The notes under the pieces were generated by a model. That model was not told where the DNA came from and did no database searches. It saw nothing but the letters and a program-made list of their open reading frames with translations. Position numbers and translations under genes: made by a program. Positions 48,798 through 58,649 of a stretch of 64,000 nt of DNA are shown piece after piece. Source of the DNA: Trabulsiella guamensis ATCC 49490 (GTDB taxonomy: Bacteria; Pseudomonadota; Gammaproteobacteria; Enterobacterales; Enterobacteriaceae); NCBI RefSeq assembly GCF_000734965.1, contig NZ_JMTB01000044.1, forward strand, positions 1 through 64,000, in the 5' to 3' direction. The first letter of the stretch is position 1. Every line of letters starts with the position of its first letter.

Positions 48798-49844
48798 ATG
48801 TTGCGTATTAAACACCCTCTTCTGGCTCTTCTGGTCTTAGGTTGCAGCAGTACGGCAATGGCACTCCCGCAAATCACGGTTCTGGCGACTGGCGGCACCA
48901 TCGCTGGTGGCGGTGATTCTGCGACAAATTCCGCTTATACCGCCGGGAAAGTCGGTATTGAGAATCTGGTCAATGCCGTGCCACAACTAAAAGACATTGC
49001 GGTCATCAAAGGGGAGCAGGTTGTTAACATTGGCTCTCAGGACATGAATGACGACGTCTGGTTGACGCTGGCGAAGAAAATCAATGCCAGTTGCAAAGAC
49101 ACTGACGGGTTTGTCATCACCCACGGCACTGACACCATGGAAGAGACAGCATACTTCCTCGACTTAACGGTGAAATGTAACAAGCCAGTGGTCCTCACCG
49201 GGGCAATGCGCCCTTCCACCGCCATGAGCGCCGATGGTCCGTTCAACCTCTATAACGCCGTGGTCACTGCCGCCGATCCGGCATCTGCCGGGCGCGGTGT
49301 ACTGGTAGCGATGAACGATACCGTGCTGGATGGTCGTGACGTGACCAAAACTAACACGACCGGCGTGCAGACCTTCCAGTCAGTCAACTTCGGGCCACTG
49401 GGCTACATCCACAACGGCAAGATTGATTATCAGCGCACACCGGCGCGTAAGCACACCACCGAAACGCCGTTTGACGTCAGCAATCTGACCACCCTGCCGA
49501 AAGTTGGCATCATCTACAACTACGCTAATGCCTCGGATTTACCAGCAAAAGCGCTGATTCAGGATGGCTATCAGGGGATTGTAAGCGCGGGTGTAGGTAA
49601 CGGTAATCTGTACAAAACCATTTTTGATACGCTGGCTACCGCGGCGCATCAGGGCATTGCCGTAGTGCGTGCTTCCCGCGTACCGACAGGCTCTGCCACC
49701 CGTGATGCGGAAATCGACGATGCGAAGTATGGCTTCATCGCCGCTGAATCGCTGAACCCGCAAAAAGCCCGGGTGCTGCTCCAGCTGGCGCTGACACAGA
49801 CCAAAGATCCACAGAAAATTCAGGCTTTTTTCGAAGAGTATTAA
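48798..49844 (+). CDS. ansB: Type II periplasmic L-asparaginase
   Basis: The enzyme hydrolyses L-asparagine to aspartate and ammonia in the periplasm. The 348-aa precursor equals E. coli AnsB. The mature N-terminus LPQITVLATGGTIAGGGDS carries the nucleophilic Thr; GFVITHGTDTMEETAYF holds the second Thr-Asp pair, and RDVTKTNTT the catalytic Lys. The signal peptide cleaves after AMA, but also contains VLGCSS (Cys16), which resembles a lipobox. AAGGAG lies 8 bases before the ATG. In E. coli ansB is elsewhere, so this may be a relocated copy or a second one. A terminator follows. Confidence 0.93.
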   Translation: MLRIKHPLLALLVLGCSSTAMALPQITVLATGGTIAGGGDSATNSAYTAGKVGIENLVNAVPQLKDIAVIKGEQVVNIGSQDMNDDVWLTLAKKINASCKDTDGFVITHGTDTMEETAYFLDLTVKCNKPVVLTGAMRPSTAMSADGPFNLYNAVVTAADPASAGRGVLVAMNDTVLDGRDVTKTNTTGVQTFQSVNFGPLGYIHNGKIDYQRTPARKHTTETPFDVSNLTTLPKVGIIYNYANASDLPAKALIQDGYQGIVSAGVGNGNLYKTIFDTLATAAHQGIAVVRASRVPTGSATRDAEIDDAKYGFIAAESLNPQKARVLLQLALTQTKDPQKIQAFFEEY

Positions 49845-49863
49845 TTCTGCCTGACACCAACAG

Positions 49864-49890
49864 AAAACCAGCCCATCGCGGCTGGTTTTT
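49864..49890 (+). terminator. Terminator after the asparaginase gene
   Basis: AAAACCAGCC / GGCTGGTTTT stem with loop CATCGC and a trailing T, 19 bp past the stop. Confidence 0.88.
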
Positions 49891-50024
49891 AGTTATACAC
49901 GCCATTAATTCAATAATACTTAGTATATATAACTACATATTATGAAAAATTAAGTAAATTGCGCCTGATAAATTTCACATTAATGTTACCCTGCCCCGGT
50001 AATAACGGATATCAAGGATACACT

Positions 50025-50516
50025 GTGAAAAACTCTCGTTTACTTCTCGCCTCTTTACTGGCTGCGGCCTGTGTCTCTTCCGGCGCCTTTGCCAGCGATC
50101 AACCACTGGAAAAGAGCGCGCCCTGGCCGCAAGCCGAGAAAGGCATGAAGCGTCAGGTGATCCAGTTACCTGAGCAGAAGGATGAAGCTGCTTATCAGGT
50201 CGAACTGCTGATTGGTCAGACACTGGAAGTGGATTGTAACCATCACCGTTTAGGTGGCGAGCTGGAGAGCAAAACGCTGGAAGGCTGGGGTTATGACTAC
50301 TACGTCTTTGATAACGTCACCTCGTCAGTGTCGACCATGATGGCCTGCCCGGATGGCAAAAAAGAGAAGAAATTCGTAACGGCGGGTCTGGGTGATAAAG
50401 GCATGCTGCGCTACAACAGCAAGCTGCCAATTGTGGTCTACACGCCCGCCAATGTGGATGTGAAATACCGCATCTGGAAAGCAGAAGAGACGATTAACAA
50501 CGCAACAGTGCGCTAA
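50025..50516 (+). CDS. eco: Serine protease inhibitor ecotin
   Basis: Ecotin is a periplasmic dimeric inhibitor of trypsin-fold proteases such as neutrophil elastase. The 163-aa precursor (E. coli 162) starts at GTG 50025 with AAGGAT upstream and has a signal peptide ending GAFA/SDQ. The P1 reactive Met is in [10 protein letters not shown], and the disulfide pair is Cys in VDCNHHRL and MMACPDG. The frame extends 22 codons upstream, but those residues are not ecotin-like. In E. coli nap genes lie to its left. Confidence 0.95.
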   Translation: MKNSRLLLASLLAAACVSSGAFASDQPLEKSAPWPQAEKGMKRQVIQLPEQKDEAAYQVELLIGQTLEVDCNHHRLGGELESKTLEGWGYDYYVFDNVTSSVSTMMACPDGKKEKKFVTAGLGDKGMLRYNSKLPIVVYTPANVDVKYRIWKAEETINNATVR

Positions 50517-50521
50517 ATAAC

Positions 50522-50552
50522 AAACCCCGGCAACCTGACCGGGGTTTCTTTT
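50522..50552. terminator. Bidirectional terminator between eco and mqo
   Basis: AAACCCCGG / CCGGGGTTT stem with an 8-base loop. The + strand continues TTTCTTTT; the minus strand reads CCGGGGTTTG. The hairpin separates the convergent eco and mqo genes. Confidence 0.82.
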
Positions 50553-50560
50553 AACTACCA

Positions 50561-52213
50561 TTACAGCGCGATATCGGCAATCTCTTTTGTTGTGGTCGTC
50601 TGCGGCTTCAATTGCGCGGCGGGTACCGGGTCGAATCCGGCTGACGGTTCATAATGCAATTCCAGAACATCACTGGTATACGCCAGCGCCTGCTCGATCA
50701 GCGCCGGGTTGTCCTGCAAACGTACGCCCCACGTCGGCGCGACTTCCTTGATCTTCGCCTGCCAGGCTGCTGACCGGACTTTCTCTTTGAACACGTGTTC
50801 CAGCAACTGCAACATGATAGGCGCTGCGGTGGACGCCCCCGGTGACGCACCCAACAGCGCAGCGACAGTACCGTCGTCGTCACTGACTACCTCAGTGCCG
50901 AGACGTAGCACACCGCCCTTTTGCGGATCACGTTTGATGATCTGCACCCGCTGCCCGGCCTGCCACAACCGCCAGTCCGCGCTATTGGCCTGCGGATAGT
51001 ACGCCTGCAGAGCCGCCAGCCGATCACTGTCTTTTTGCATCACCTGGCTAATCAGGTATTTCACCAAATCAACATTATCCAGCCCGACGTGAACCATCGG
51101 CAGGAAGTTCGACGTGGTGGTCGAGGCCAGCAGATCCCACAGCGATCCGTTTTTGAGGAATTTCGTAGAGAACGTGGCGAAGGGTCCGAACAGCACCACG
51201 CGCTTGCCGTCAATGATGCGCGTGTCAATGTGCGGTACCGACATCGGCGGCGCACCCACAGATGCCTGCCCGTATACTTTCGCCAGATGGTGGTTTACCA
51301 CCTTCGGATTTTCGGTAACGAGGAACTGCCCGCCTACCGGGAAACCGGCGTAGTCATTTGCCTGCGGAATACCGGTTTTTTGCAGCAACTTCAGCGCCGC
51401 CCCACCCGCGCCGATGAAAATGAATTTCGCTTTTATGGTACGTCTGGCACGAGGATTATTCGCCTCACAGACCGTCACGGTCCAGCTGTTATCCGCATTG
51501 CGTTTAAAGCGGCGTACCATCGTGTTCAGTTGCAGGGAAAAGTTATCCTGCCGTTGCAGCGCCCGGATGAGCTGGCGGGTGATTTCACCATAATTAACAT
51601 CAGTACCAATCTCCGTGCGCGTCGCCGCCACTTTCTGTTGCGGATCACGCCCTTCCATCACCAGCGGCGCCCAGGCCTTGATTTGTGCGTGGTCTTCAGA
51701 ATAACGCATGCCGCGGAACAGCGCGGATTGTTGCAGGGCGTGATAGCGCGCGCGCAGGAAGTTGACGTTGTCCTCGCCCCAGACGAAGCTCATATGCGGT
51801 ACGGTGTTGATGAAACTTTTTGGCTGACGCAGCACGCCGCGTGTGACCTGATGCGCCCAGAACTGGCGTGAAATCTGGAAGGATTCATTAATGCTGATGG
51901 CTTTTTCAATGCTGATGGAACCGTCGGCTTTCTGTGGCGTATAGTTCAGCTCCATCAGCGCAGCATGCCCGGTACCGGCGTTGTTCCAGCCGTTGGAGCT
52001 CTCTTCTGCCACGCGCTCCATTTGTTCGACCATAGTAATGGACCAATCCGGCTCCAGCTCCTGAAGCAAAGTGCCCAGAGTGGCGCTCATGATCCCGCCG
52101 CCGATCAGTAATACATCCGTCTCTTGCTCAGTACGGGTGTGGGTTCGGGCGTCAGCATGGGCAACGTCAGAAACAGACACCTGTGAGGAGAGTACGGCCA
52201 TCTTTTTTTTCAT
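50561..52213 (-). CDS. mqo: Malate:quinone oxidoreductase Mqo
   Basis: Mqo is a membrane-associated FAD enzyme that oxidises L-malate to oxaloacetate and passes electrons to quinone. The 550-aa protein (E. coli 548) has an N-terminal hydrophobic/basic leader followed by the FAD motif [13 protein letters not shown], then [20 protein letters not shown] and [17 protein letters not shown] lies about 12 bases before the ATG, a weakly placed ribosome-binding site. In E. coli it is ArcA-repressed. The 256-bp region upstream is AT-rich, with a 9-bp AAATTTAAA inverted repeat. Confidence 0.96.
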   Translation of the reverse strand: MKKKMAVLSSQVSVSDVAHADARTHTRTEQETDVLLIGGGIMSATLGTLLQELEPDWSITMVEQMERVAEESSNGWNNAGTGHAALMELNYTPQKADGSISIEKAISINESFQISRQFWAHQVTRGVLRQPKSFINTVPHMSFVWGEDNVNFLRARYHALQQSALFRGMRYSEDHAQIKAWAPLVMEGRDPQQKVAATRTEIGTDVNYGEITRQLIRALQRQDNFSLQLNTMVRRFKRNADNSWTVTVCEANNPRARRTIKAKFIFIGAGGAALKLLQKTGIPQANDYAGFPVGGQFLVTENPKVVNHHLAKVYGQASVGAPPMSVPHIDTRIIDGKRVVLFGPFATFSTKFLKNGSLWDLLASTTTSNFLPMVHVGLDNVDLVKYLISQVMQKDSDRLAALQAYYPQANSADWRLWQAGQRVQIIKRDPQKGGVLRLGTEVVSDDDGTVAALLGASPGASTAAPIMLQLLEHVFKEKVRSAAWQAKIKEVAPTWGVRLQDNPALIEQALAYTSDVLELHYEPSAGFDPVPAAQLKPQTTTTKEIADIAL

Positions 52214-52297
52214 TGTATGAAAGCCTTACATAAACTCGCGTTTGGTATTAGCGCAGGTGAAACGATTCGGGAAAACAACGTTATCACTGACGATGAA

Positions 52298-52320
52298 AAA
52301 TTTAAATATTGTTTAAATTT
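52298..52320. repeat. AT-rich inverted repeat upstream of mqo
   Basis: AAATTTAAA and TTTAAATTT flank TATTG, followed by TAAATTTA, in the mqo-SulP divergent region. It could be a regulator or nucleoid-protein site, but AT-rich repeats of this size are common. Confidence 0.4.
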
Positions 52321-52469
52321 TAAATTTAGTTTTGAGATCTGTTATAGAAATGTTGAAAATATGTGGGAGCAAAAGCGGTCTGAGGGGTAGAAAAATGTGA
52401 CATGAAGCGGTAATATCCTCCGTTTTGTGATGAGGCGCACGAAAACCCTCACTTGATCAGCGAATCTCT

Positions 52470-53717
52470 ATGCCCGAATCTGAAACAACCTTGTCGCATG
52501 CCAACCACACCACCGTCAAATCGGTGCTATGCTCACCTTCCCTGCTGACGCGCGAAACACTGGCTGGCGTGATTACCGCACTGGCGCTCATCCCTGAAGT
52601 TATCTCTTTCTCGGTCATTGCGGGTGTCGACCCGAAAGTCAGTCTCATCGCTTCTGTTGTGCTGTGTCTGGCGATGTCCGTGCTGGGTGGTCGTCCGGCA
52701 ATGGTCACGGCGGCCGCAGGCTCGGTGGCGCTGGTAATCGGGCCAATGGTTCATCAACATGGCGTAGCCTACATCCTGCCCGCGGTGGTGCTGGCAGGTA
52801 TTATCCAGATCCTGTCTGGCGTGCTGGGTATGGCAAAACTGATGCGCTTCATACCTCAGGCGGTCATGACTGGTTTTGTTAACGCTCTGGGGATTTTGAT
52901 TTTTTTCGCCCAGGTAACGCATTTCTGGAGCAAAAACCCGCTAATTTTGGCACTGTTTGCCGCGACGCTGCTGATTGTCCTGGGGGCGCCCCGCGTCATT
53001 AAAGGCATCCCATCTCCGCTTATCGCGATTGTCATCCTGACGCTGTTTACCGCCACCAGCGGACAACTGTTGCCGACCGTGGGCGATGAAGGCACCATGG
53101 GCGGCGGTCTGCCTGGTCTGAACGCGCTGCAGGTGCCGCTGACGCTGGAGACGTTGCAAATCATCTGGCCATGCGCGCTAAGTATTGCGTTTGTTGGCCT
53201 GATGGAATCGTTGCTGACCGCCCGCCTGGTCGATGACCTGACGGCAACCCCGTCCGGTAAAGGCCGGGAAAGCACCGGACTGGGCATCGCTAACATTCTG
53301 GCGGGCTTTTACGGCGGTATCGCGGGTTGTGCGATGATTGGTCAGACAATCGTGAACGTCGAAATGGGCAAAGGTCGTAGCCGGGTTTCCACCGTGGCGG
53401 CAGGTGTCGTTTTACTGCTGTTAGTGACTGCATTAAGCGAGGTGATGGCTAAAATCCCGATGGCGGTTCTGGCCGGGGTTATGGTGATTGTAGCGGCTAA
53501 AACTTTTAGCTGGCGCAGTGTTCAGCCTGCTACGCTAAAAAGTACACCGTGGTCCGCCACGCTGGTGATGCTGGTTACGGTAGCAGGCACTATCACCACC
53601 AGTAATCTGGCAATCGGTGTCGCAACCGGGATGATAGCCATGTGGCTGGTGCCGCGCCACATTCGCAAAAGACACGCTACTAAAGCAGAAACAACGTCGC
53701 CAGCCCCAGAAAGATAA
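52470..53717 (+). CDS. SulP-family anion transporter lacking a STAS domain
   Basis: The 415-aa inner-membrane protein has about 11-12 hydrophobic segments and SulP features: ALIPEVISFSVIAGVDPKVSL in TM1, GGRPAMVTAAAGSVALV in TM3, IPQAVMTGFVNALGILI, and NILAGFYGGIAGCAMIGQTIVN in TM10. Full-length SulP proteins carry a cytoplasmic STAS domain of about 120 residues after the last TM; here the protein ends about 25 residues after it. Substrate is unknown (sulfate, bicarbonate or carboxylate are known in the family). Its 3' end overlaps mgtE on the other strand by 38 bp. Absent from this place in E. coli K-12. Confidence 0.88.
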   Translation: MPESETTLSHANHTTVKSVLCSPSLLTRETLAGVITALALIPEVISFSVIAGVDPKVSLIASVVLCLAMSVLGGRPAMVTAAAGSVALVIGPMVHQHGVAYILPAVVLAGIIQILSGVLGMAKLMRFIPQAVMTGFVNALGILIFFAQVTHFWSKNPLILALFAATLLIVLGAPRVIKGIPSPLIAIVILTLFTATSGQLLPTVGDEGTMGGGLPGLNALQVPLTLETLQIIWPCALSIAFVGLMESLLTARLVDDLTATPSGKGRESTGLGIANILAGFYGGIAGCAMIGQTIVNVEMGKGRSRVSTVAAGVVLLLLVTALSEVMAKIPMAVLAGVMVIVAAKTFSWRSVQPATLKSTPWSATLVMLVTVAGTITTSNLAIGVATGMIAMWLVPRHIRKRHATKAETTSPAPER

Positions 53718-55116
53718 AGAACCCGCCGGTGTCGGTGATCGCAGTGATCATTACGCTGGAGCCGACAGCCGGATCGCGACCGAACTTTATCATGATCATC
53801 GGGATAAGCACGCCCATCAGTGACGCAACCAGCAGGTTCAGCACCATCGCCAGCATCATCACGCCCCCAAGATGCGGGTCGTCGTATAACCACCAGGTGA
53901 CGAGCCCCATGATCCCGCCCCACACCACGCCATTGATCAGCGCCACACCCATTTCACGCAGGATCAGAAAGGAAAAGTTTCCCGGCTGGATGTACTGAAG
54001 GGCCAGCGCGCGCACGATCATGGTAATCGTCTGGTTACCGGTATTGCCGCCGATACCCGCCACAATCGGCATCAGCGACGCCAGCGCTACCAGTTGCGAA
54101 ATAGTATGTTCGAAACCGTTGATCACCCGCGAGGCGATAAACGCAGTGCAAAGATTCACCGCCAGCCACGCCCAGCGCGTCTTTACCGCCCGGGTCACCG
54201 GCGCGAAAATATCTTCTTCATTGCTCAGGCCGCTCATCTGACGAATATCGTTGTCGGTTTCTTCGTACACCACATCAACGATCTCATCAATGGTCAGACG
54301 CCCCATCAGCTTGCCTTCGCTATCTACTACCGCTGCGCTCAGCAGGTTGTCACGCTCAAAGGTGCGCGCTACTTTTTCTGCACTTTCCTGCGGATGAAAA
54401 GCAACGGGCTCAGCGTCCATCACCTCTTCTACCCGCCGAAGCGCCGGGTTCAACAGGATGGTTTGCAGCGCCAGTTCACCCAGCAGGGTGTTATCACGCG
54501 AGGTCACAAACAGCTTATCGGTGTTCGCCGGCATCTTGCCCAACCGCCGCAGATAGCGTTGCACAGCGCCCAGCGTCACGTCCGGGCGAAGGGTGATCAC
54601 CCCGAACTCCATAATGGCGCCGACGCTGTTGCGGGCATAGTTCATCACCTGATGGACTCGCGCCCGCTCATCCGCAGGCAATGACGCCATCAACCGACCA
54701 GTTAAGTTTCGCGGCAGGTGCTGAACCAGGTAAATCTGTTCGTCAATGTCCAGCGTCGTCAGCGCGTCGAGCAGCGCCTTGTCGCTCATCTCATCAATGA
54801 GATCATCCCAGACGTTTTCCGAGGCCTCCAGCAGCACTTTGCCGCGTTTGTCATCCTCCACCATTCGCCACAGCGCATGACGTTCTTCTGAGGGCAACGC
54901 TTCGAGCGTATCCGCCAGGTCCGGCGCCGGGAGATGGGCCACCAGCGCACCCACTTCGGCGAGATCGTCTCTCAGCGTTCCGTCGTCATATTGCTCGGCA
55001 AAGGTCAGTTTTCCCAACAGGGTGGAGGTGACCGCTTTATCGGTGGTCAGTAACCAGATCAGCCGCGCACGCTCTTCGTCGCGCAGCCGGGGGCTGTTTT
55101 TGGTTAACACGGGCAT
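53680..55116 (-). CDS. mgtE: Magnesium channel/transporter MgtE
   Basis: MgtE is a dimeric Mg2+ channel gated by its own cytoplasmic Mg2+-sensing domains. The 478-aa protein has an N domain (about 30-160, with LEALPSEERHALWRMVEDDKRGKVLLE), two CBS domains (about 160-290, with MDAEPVAFHPQESAEKVA and VVDSEGKLMGRLTIDEIVDVV) and five C-terminal TM segments. These contain GIGGNTGNQTITMIVRALAL and the pore-side DPAVGSSVMITAITDTGGFFIF. It starts 20 bp downstream of yojI on the same strand, so it may be read from the yojI promoter. Not at this position in E. coli K-12. Confidence 0.94.
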   Translation of the reverse strand: MPVLTKNSPRLRDEERARLIWLLTTDKAVTSTLLGKLTFAEQYDDGTLRDDLAEVGALVAHLPAPDLADTLEALPSEERHALWRMVEDDKRGKVLLEASENVWDDLIDEMSDKALLDALTTLDIDEQIYLVQHLPRNLTGRLMASLPADERARVHQVMNYARNSVGAIMEFGVITLRPDVTLGAVQRYLRRLGKMPANTDKLFVTSRDNTLLGELALQTILLNPALRRVEEVMDAEPVAFHPQESAEKVARTFERDNLLSAAVVDSEGKLMGRLTIDEIVDVVYEETDNDIRQMSGLSNEEDIFAPVTRAVKTRWAWLAVNLCTAFIASRVINGFEHTISQLVALASLMPIVAGIGGNTGNQTITMIVRALALQYIQPGNFSFLILREMGVALINGVVWGGIMGLVTWWLYDDPHLGGVMMLAMVLNLLVASLMGVLIPMIMIKFGRDPAVGSSVMITAITDTGGFFIFLGLATLFLL

Positions 55117-55136
55117 CTGTCGGTTTCCTTACATCA

Positions 55137-56780
55137 TCAGGCCGTGCGGGCGACTGCATCCCGCGACGCGGCGGCACGCTCTTCGCCGGTCAGCTCCGTC
55201 AACTGGCCGTTACGCATCTCCAGCAAACGATCGGCGTGCGCAAAATAGTGATCATCATGACTGATAGCGAAAATGGTTTTCCCCATTTGCTGCATCAGCG
55301 GCAACAGGACCTGATAAAACTCACGACGGAAATGAGGGTCCTGATCCGCCGCCCACTCATCCAGCAGAATGATGTCACGCTCCTCGGCCATCGCCAGGAG
55401 CAGTGCCACGCGTTTTTTCTGCCCTTTTGACAGCTTAAGATCGAGGATTTTTCCGTTTTCAAGCTGCAGTTTATGGCTCATTTTCAGCTGTTCGAGCCAT
55501 TTATCGACCAGTACTGGATCGGCCGATTTACCTTCCGGTCCCAGCAACTGGTCAAACAGCCAGACATCGGTGAATACCGCCGAGAAAAGCTTACGATAAT
55601 CCTCTGGCTTTCCGGCGGACACCGGTTTGCCGTCTAACAGGATCTCTCCTGACACTGGTTGATACAGCCCGGTCAATAGCATTGCCAGCGTCGATTTCCC
55701 GCTACCGTTGCCGCCAATCAGAAACACCAGCTCGCCGCGCCTGAGCGTCAGATTGACAGGCCCTACCGCAAAGCGATTGTCCTGATAGTGGAACGTGACA
55801 TCACGTAGTTCCAGCGTCTGCCAGTCAGGGTGCGACTCCGGGCGCGGGAATGCTGCTTCATACGGCGCCAGCGCGAATTTATTCAGCTTATTGAACGCCA
55901 CCTGCGCGCTGAGCAGCGTCGGCAGCGCCCCCACGGCAGAGAGCAGCGGCGTACGCAGGAACAATAAGGTCAATGAATAGGTCGCTGCCACGCTGGTGTT
56001 CGCCCAGCCCAGGCTGTTCGCCATCCAGAAGACCAGGCCAATCGCTCCCAGCATCATAATGTTAGACCAGTTCACGGCGCTGAGATGGAACGTATCGGCG
56101 CGAATAATATGGTGACGATACTCGCGAGCGTCGGGAATGTAGAGGTTCTGGTAGATGTACTCAGCACGCTCACGGTTCAGCGTCAGCTCTTTGCGGCCTT
56201 CAAGCACCGTCTGGTAATCGTTATACAGCTTGTCTTCGGTTTCCCGCAGCGTTGCCATGTGCTTGTAAACGCGCGCCACAAGAACAAATCCCCCCCAGAT
56301 GGTCACAGCCATCCACAGCGAGGTGATTAACAACATTTTGCCTGAAAGCCACGCCAGATAAGCGGCAGAACCAAAGGTCAGAATGATCCCCTGCACCAGT
56401 TCCGGCAGTCGCACAAAGGCAATAGTGATGTTGCGCACATCGCTGGTCAGCCCGGCCAGCAGCGAGGCGCTGCCCAGCTTCTCGATACGCTCGATCTGGG
56501 TATCCAGAATGCGTTTGATGAATTCGCTGCGCAGACGATAAACGAAGTGGTGCCCCAGCGCGGTGAGCGCCAGTTGCGACCCCAGCGTGACGATCATTAA
56601 CAGCAACAGCAGCCCGAGAAATTCCGGCAATACGGCCAGTGAGGTATCCACGACGGTGATAAGTCGCACATTAATAAAGGCAATCAGCCCGATACCCAGC
56701 GCTGCGCTCAACAGGCTCAGCACCATCACAGCGATAAAGGGCCAGCGGTACTGGCGCCAGACAAGTAGGAGAAGTTCCAT
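55137..56780 (-). CDS. yojI: ABC exporter YojI (microcin J25 efflux)
   Basis: YojI is an inner-membrane half-transporter that in E. coli expels microcin J25 through TolC. The 547-aa protein equals E. coli YojI. It has six TM segments (to about residue 300) and an ATP-binding domain with Walker [13 protein letters not shown], the variant signature [12 protein letters not shown] in place of LSGGQ, and Walker [15 protein letters not shown]. Upstream sequence is AT-rich. The gene follows ada-alkB after 74 bp. Confidence 0.95.
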   Translation of the reverse strand: MELLLLVWRQYRWPFIAVMVLSLLSAALGIGLIAFINVRLITVVDTSLAVLPEFLGLLLLLMIVTLGSQLALTALGHHFVYRLRSEFIKRILDTQIERIEKLGSASLLAGLTSDVRNITIAFVRLPELVQGIILTFGSAAYLAWLSGKMLLITSLWMAVTIWGGFVLVARVYKHMATLRETEDKLYNDYQTVLEGRKELTLNRERAEYIYQNLYIPDAREYRHHIIRADTFHLSAVNWSNIMMLGAIGLVFWMANSLGWANTSVAATYSLTLLFLRTPLLSAVGALPTLLSAQVAFNKLNKFALAPYEAAFPRPESHPDWQTLELRDVTFHYQDNRFAVGPVNLTLRRGELVFLIGGNGSGKSTLAMLLTGLYQPVSGEILLDGKPVSAGKPEDYRKLFSAVFTDVWLFDQLLGPEGKSADPVLVDKWLEQLKMSHKLQLENGKILDLKLSKGQKKRVALLLAMAEERDIILLDEWAADQDPHFRREFYQVLLPLMQQMGKTIFAISHDDHYFAHADRLLEMRNGQLTELTGEERAAASRDAVARTA

Positions 56781-56854
56781 AACACAACCCGGAAGAGAAA
56801 ACGCAGCCCGCAGTGTAAACTGCCTGCCGGCTACATCAATAATAATTCTTATTT

Positions 56855-57505
56855 TTATTCGTTCTTACATACCTGGCGGAATGTGAGGTTTAAGCGAAAG
56901 CGCCCGGTCGCCGGGTGAAAGCCCTCTTTAAGCGGCTGAATGCCATGATAAAACAGACGCGACTCCCCGCCCCACACCACCACATCGCCATGTTCGAGTA
57001 GCACGCGCTGCAGCGGATCACTGCGGTGCAGACCGCCAAACTGAAAAATGGCCGGTAAGCCCAGCGACACGGAGACAATCGGCGCCCGCATTTCATGTTC
57101 GTCTTTATCCTGATGCAAAGAGAGTTTACTGCCGACACCATAGCGATTGATGAGACAGGCGTCAGGCCGAAAATGGGGGTAACCCGCCTCCCGCGCGGCG
57201 CGGTCAGCAAGCAGCCGGAAGCTGTCCGGCATTGCCGGCCAGTGCTGATTCGTTTGTGGATCGTTCGGGGAATAGAGATAACCGTGCAGATCAGTGGTCC
57301 AGCCGAGCGCGCCACAGTTGGTCATCGCCACCGACATGGTGTATCCGCCAGGCGTGACCATCTGACGAAACGGCGAGATGGCGGCGACGCTGGCGATATC
57401 CGCCAGTAATGTGTCCGCGTGAGCGATGGCGAAGCGCCGCAGAATAGCGGCGCCTGGCCCTAACGGCTCTTGCCAGGGATGCTCATCTGCAAAGAGATCC
57501 AGCAT
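56855..57505 (-). CDS. alkB: Alpha-ketoglutarate-dependent DNA dealkylase AlkB
   Basis: AlkB oxidatively removes 1-methyladenine and 3-methylcytosine from DNA and RNA using Fe(II), 2-oxoglutarate and O2. The 216-aa protein equals E. coli AlkB. The iron ligands are H131 and D133 in SLHQDKDE and H187 in LFYHGIQPL; the 2-oxoglutarate Arg pair is R204/R210 in [10 protein letters not shown]. Its ATG overlaps the ada stop (TAATG), so the two are translationally coupled and induced together by Ada. Confidence 0.97.
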   Translation of the reverse strand: MLDLFADEHPWQEPLGPGAAILRRFAIAHADTLLADIASVAAISPFRQMVTPGGYTMSVAMTNCGALGWTTDLHGYLYSPNDPQTNQHWPAMPDSFRLLADRAAREAGYPHFRPDACLINRYGVGSKLSLHQDKDEHEMRAPIVSVSLGLPAIFQFGGLHRSDPLQRVLLEHGDVVVWGGESRLFYHGIQPLKEGFHPATGRFRLNLTFRQVCKNE

Positions 57506-58569
57506 TATGACTCCTCATGCGATGATTCACGGCGCAGCAACAGGGCTTTTAGCGCAACACCCCAGCGGTAGCCAGACAGCGCGCCATCCTCCCGTACCAC
57601 CCGGTGGCAGGGGATCAGAATCGCCAGTTTGTTGGCGGCGCACGCCCCCGCCACGGCACGCACGGCGTTGGGTTTGCCAATGCTTGCCGCCACCTGCCGA
57701 TAGCTGCGCGTTTCGCCCGGCGGGATAGCGCGTAACGCCTGCCAGACCTGCTGCTGGAACGCGGTGCCACGGATATCCAGCGGCAACATCAGCGGGTGGT
57801 GCTGATTATTCAGGCTGGCGATGACCAGGTTGACCCGCTCCTGAAATGCCGCATCTCCTGACTGCAGTTGCGCCCGTGGAAAAACCTGTTGCAGCTCGGC
57901 GAGCAGTTCGCTTTCGCTGTCACCCAGCAGCACCGCGCAGACGCCGCGTTCGCTTTCGGCGACCAGGCAGCGCCCGATCTCGCTGCTGCCGGTGGCAAAG
58001 TGAATGACGGCATCTTCACCGCCACGGCGATACTGGCGGGCTGTCATGCCTAAAGCTGCATCGGCCGCGCGATAGTAAGTACTGCTGTCAGGGAACCCTG
58101 CCGCCAGCACTGATTCGATCACAGTCTCGCCTCTTGCCAGCGACTCACGCAACCGGCGCGCGCGCCACGCCTGTTGCCAGGCTTTTGGCGTCATGCCGGT
58201 GGTGGCTTTGAACAGGCGATGCAAATGAAACGGACTGATGCCGACCTGACGGGCGAGCTCATCCAGCGTGACTGGTGTTTCCTGCTCCAGCAACCGGCAG
58301 GCCTGTGCCACTTTTTCTACCCGCTGTTGTTGCGGCGCTTGTTTGTCAGGCTGGCAGCGTTTGCACGGGCGAAAACCTGCTGCAAGCGCCGCCTGTGCAT
58401 CAGGGAAAAACTGCACATTCTGGCGCAGTGCATGACGCGCACGACAGGAAGGACGGCAAAATATGCCGGTGGTCTGTACGGCGAAAACGAATGCACCGTC
58501 CGCCTGCGGATCGCGATCGAGCACCGCCTGCCAGCGGGACTCCTCAGTGCGTAGCGTATGACGTTTCAT
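57505..58569 (-). CDS. ada: Ada: O6-methylguanine methyltransferase and adaptive-response activator
   Basis: Ada takes methyl groups from DNA and, once methylated, activates ada-alkB. The 354-aa protein equals E. coli Ada. It has N-terminal zinc/methyl-acceptor Cys C38 and C42 (GIFCRPSC) with the second pair in RPCKRC, an AraC-type HTH region (ETPVTLDELARQVGISPFHLHRLFK), and a C-terminal methyltransferase with acceptor Cys in LAILIPCHRVV. The start at MKRHTLRTEESRW matches; ATG 15 bases upstream is possible. The Ada box is about 60 bp upstream. Confidence 0.97.
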   Translation of the reverse strand: MKRHTLRTEESRWQAVLDRDPQADGAFVFAVQTTGIFCRPSCRARHALRQNVQFFPDAQAALAAGFRPCKRCQPDKQAPQQQRVEKVAQACRLLEQETPVTLDELARQVGISPFHLHRLFKATTGMTPKAWQQAWRARRLRESLARGETVIESVLAAGFPDSSTYYRAADAALGMTARQYRRGGEDAVIHFATGSSEIGRCLVAESERGVCAVLLGDSESELLAELQQVFPRAQLQSGDAAFQERVNLVIASLNNQHHPLMLPLDIRGTAFQQQVWQALRAIPPGETRSYRQVAASIGKPNAVRAVAGACAANKLAILIPCHRVVREDGALSGYRWGVALKALLLRRESSHEES

Positions 58570-58627
58570 GGTTGGCTCCTTCATGTAAAGGTTAGCCTTA
58601 CTTTGCCGGACAGACCGTAAGAAAAAA

Positions 58628-58649
58628 CCCGCAATCTTGCTTTTTAATT
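58628..58649 (-). promoter_or_regulatory. Ada box of the ada-alkB promoter
   Basis: Read on the minus strand, AATTAAAAAGCAAGATTGCGGG aligns with the E. coli ada operator AATTAAAGCGCAAGATTGTTGG. The site overlaps the apbE stop codon (TAA at 58646-58644), so the ada promoter is partly built from the end of apbE. Confidence 0.8.

Noticed and set aside
48262..50024. Prophage or integrative element attached at proL
   Set aside because: No integrase, no second copy of the tRNA 3' end and no phage structural genes are visible, only a DinI-like gene that could be resident.
56781..56854. Fur box before yojI (AATAAGAATTATTATTGAT)
   Set aside because: It matches the 19-bp consensus at only about 11 positions. 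It is more likely AT-rich promoter sequence.
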